From Gracilaria gracilis (Eukaryota; Rhodophyta; Florideophyceae; Gracilariales; Gracilariaceae), in the NCBI GenBank assembly GCA_030374805.1, contig JARGSG010000066.1:124001-188000 (forward strand): a stretch of DNA of 64,000 nucleotides. Direction: 5' to 3'. Made by a program: the position numbers and the translations under genes. Positions within the stretch are counted from its first letter, which is position 1. Every line of letters begins with the position of its first letter. This document shows, in pieces, positions 63,960 through 64,000 of this stretch. Under the pieces are notes generated by a model. It did no database searches. It was not told where the DNA came from and saw nothing but the letters and a program-made list of their open reading frames with translations.

Positions 63960-64000
63960 TGCAGCGGGGTGCGGTAGTACCGTGCCAATTACTTGGTTCT

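Larger units (their letters stand above)
49766..64000 (-). mobile_element. Ty3/gypsy chromoviral element C, minus strand, runs off the window
   Basis: A second Ty3/gypsy element related to A. Its 3' LTR lies at the left (ending at 50622 beside a purine tract). A plus-strand, and thus antisense, coding-like stretch lies inside it, then a chromodomain piece (59308-59604), integrase (60.9-62.0 kb) and RT/RNase H (62-63.7 kb). The 5' end is beyond 64000. Element B (52314-58619) is inserted in it. The coding part is broken in a few places. CCC-N4/5-GGG motifs occur throughout. Confidence 0.75.

Noticed and set aside
1-64000. tRNA or rRNA genes
   Set aside because: No cloverleaf-like or rRNA-like sequence was recognised by eye on either strand. 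A covariance search would be decisive.

Overview
The window is nuclear DNA from a eukaryote whose genes are almost free of introns. Long uninterrupted reading frames encode an ER folding sensor (UGGT), a bacterial-type ribosomal protein uL2 that looks mitochondrial, a SHAQKYF-type MYB factor, an AA15 copper oxygenase, two ankyrin-repeat proteins and two orphan membrane proteins. Between them lie many Ty3/gypsy LTR elements, two pogo/Tigger-like DNA transposons and a Crypton-like tyrosine recombinase. This fits an intron-poor, repeat-rich alga. A red alga is my best guess, but nothing here proves it.

Layout. 1-13.4 kb: AT-rich sequence, a DDE transposase with one in-frame stop (1.9-3.6 kb), a minus-strand Ty3/gypsy fossil with 5-bp target duplications (element D, 4061-11212), and a 2.06-kb DNA transposon with perfect 31-bp terminal inverted repeats (11296-13359). 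14.4-39.6 kb: the host gene island, with membrane protein 1, AA15 oxygenase, Crypton-like recombinase, ankyrin protein, MYB factor, UGGT, a small dilysine membrane protein, uL2m, a broken GH6-like cellulase, membrane protein 2 and a second ankyrin protein. 40.3-64 kb: related Ty3/gypsy chromoviral elements. Element A (+ strand, 40290 to about 49590) looks young. Element C (- strand, about 49.77 kb to beyond the window) carries a smaller element B (- strand, 52314-58619) inserted in it.

How things fit together. UGGT re-glucosylates misfolded glycoproteins in the ER, and the small KKXX-tailed membrane protein next to it probably acts in the same compartment. The AA15 oxygenase and the GH6 remnant point to secreted polysaccharide-cleaving enzymes. 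Several host genes have very GC-rich 5' parts and a moderate-GC remainder.

The most unusual signal is in elements A, B and C. They are strewn, in coding and non-coding parts alike, with short hyphenated palindromes every few tens of bases: ACC-N5-GGT in A and CCC-N4/5-GGG in B and C. They also share a repeated purine tract (CTAAGGAGGGGGAG-like) and a 250-bp non-coding module. All counts and percentages are hand estimates.
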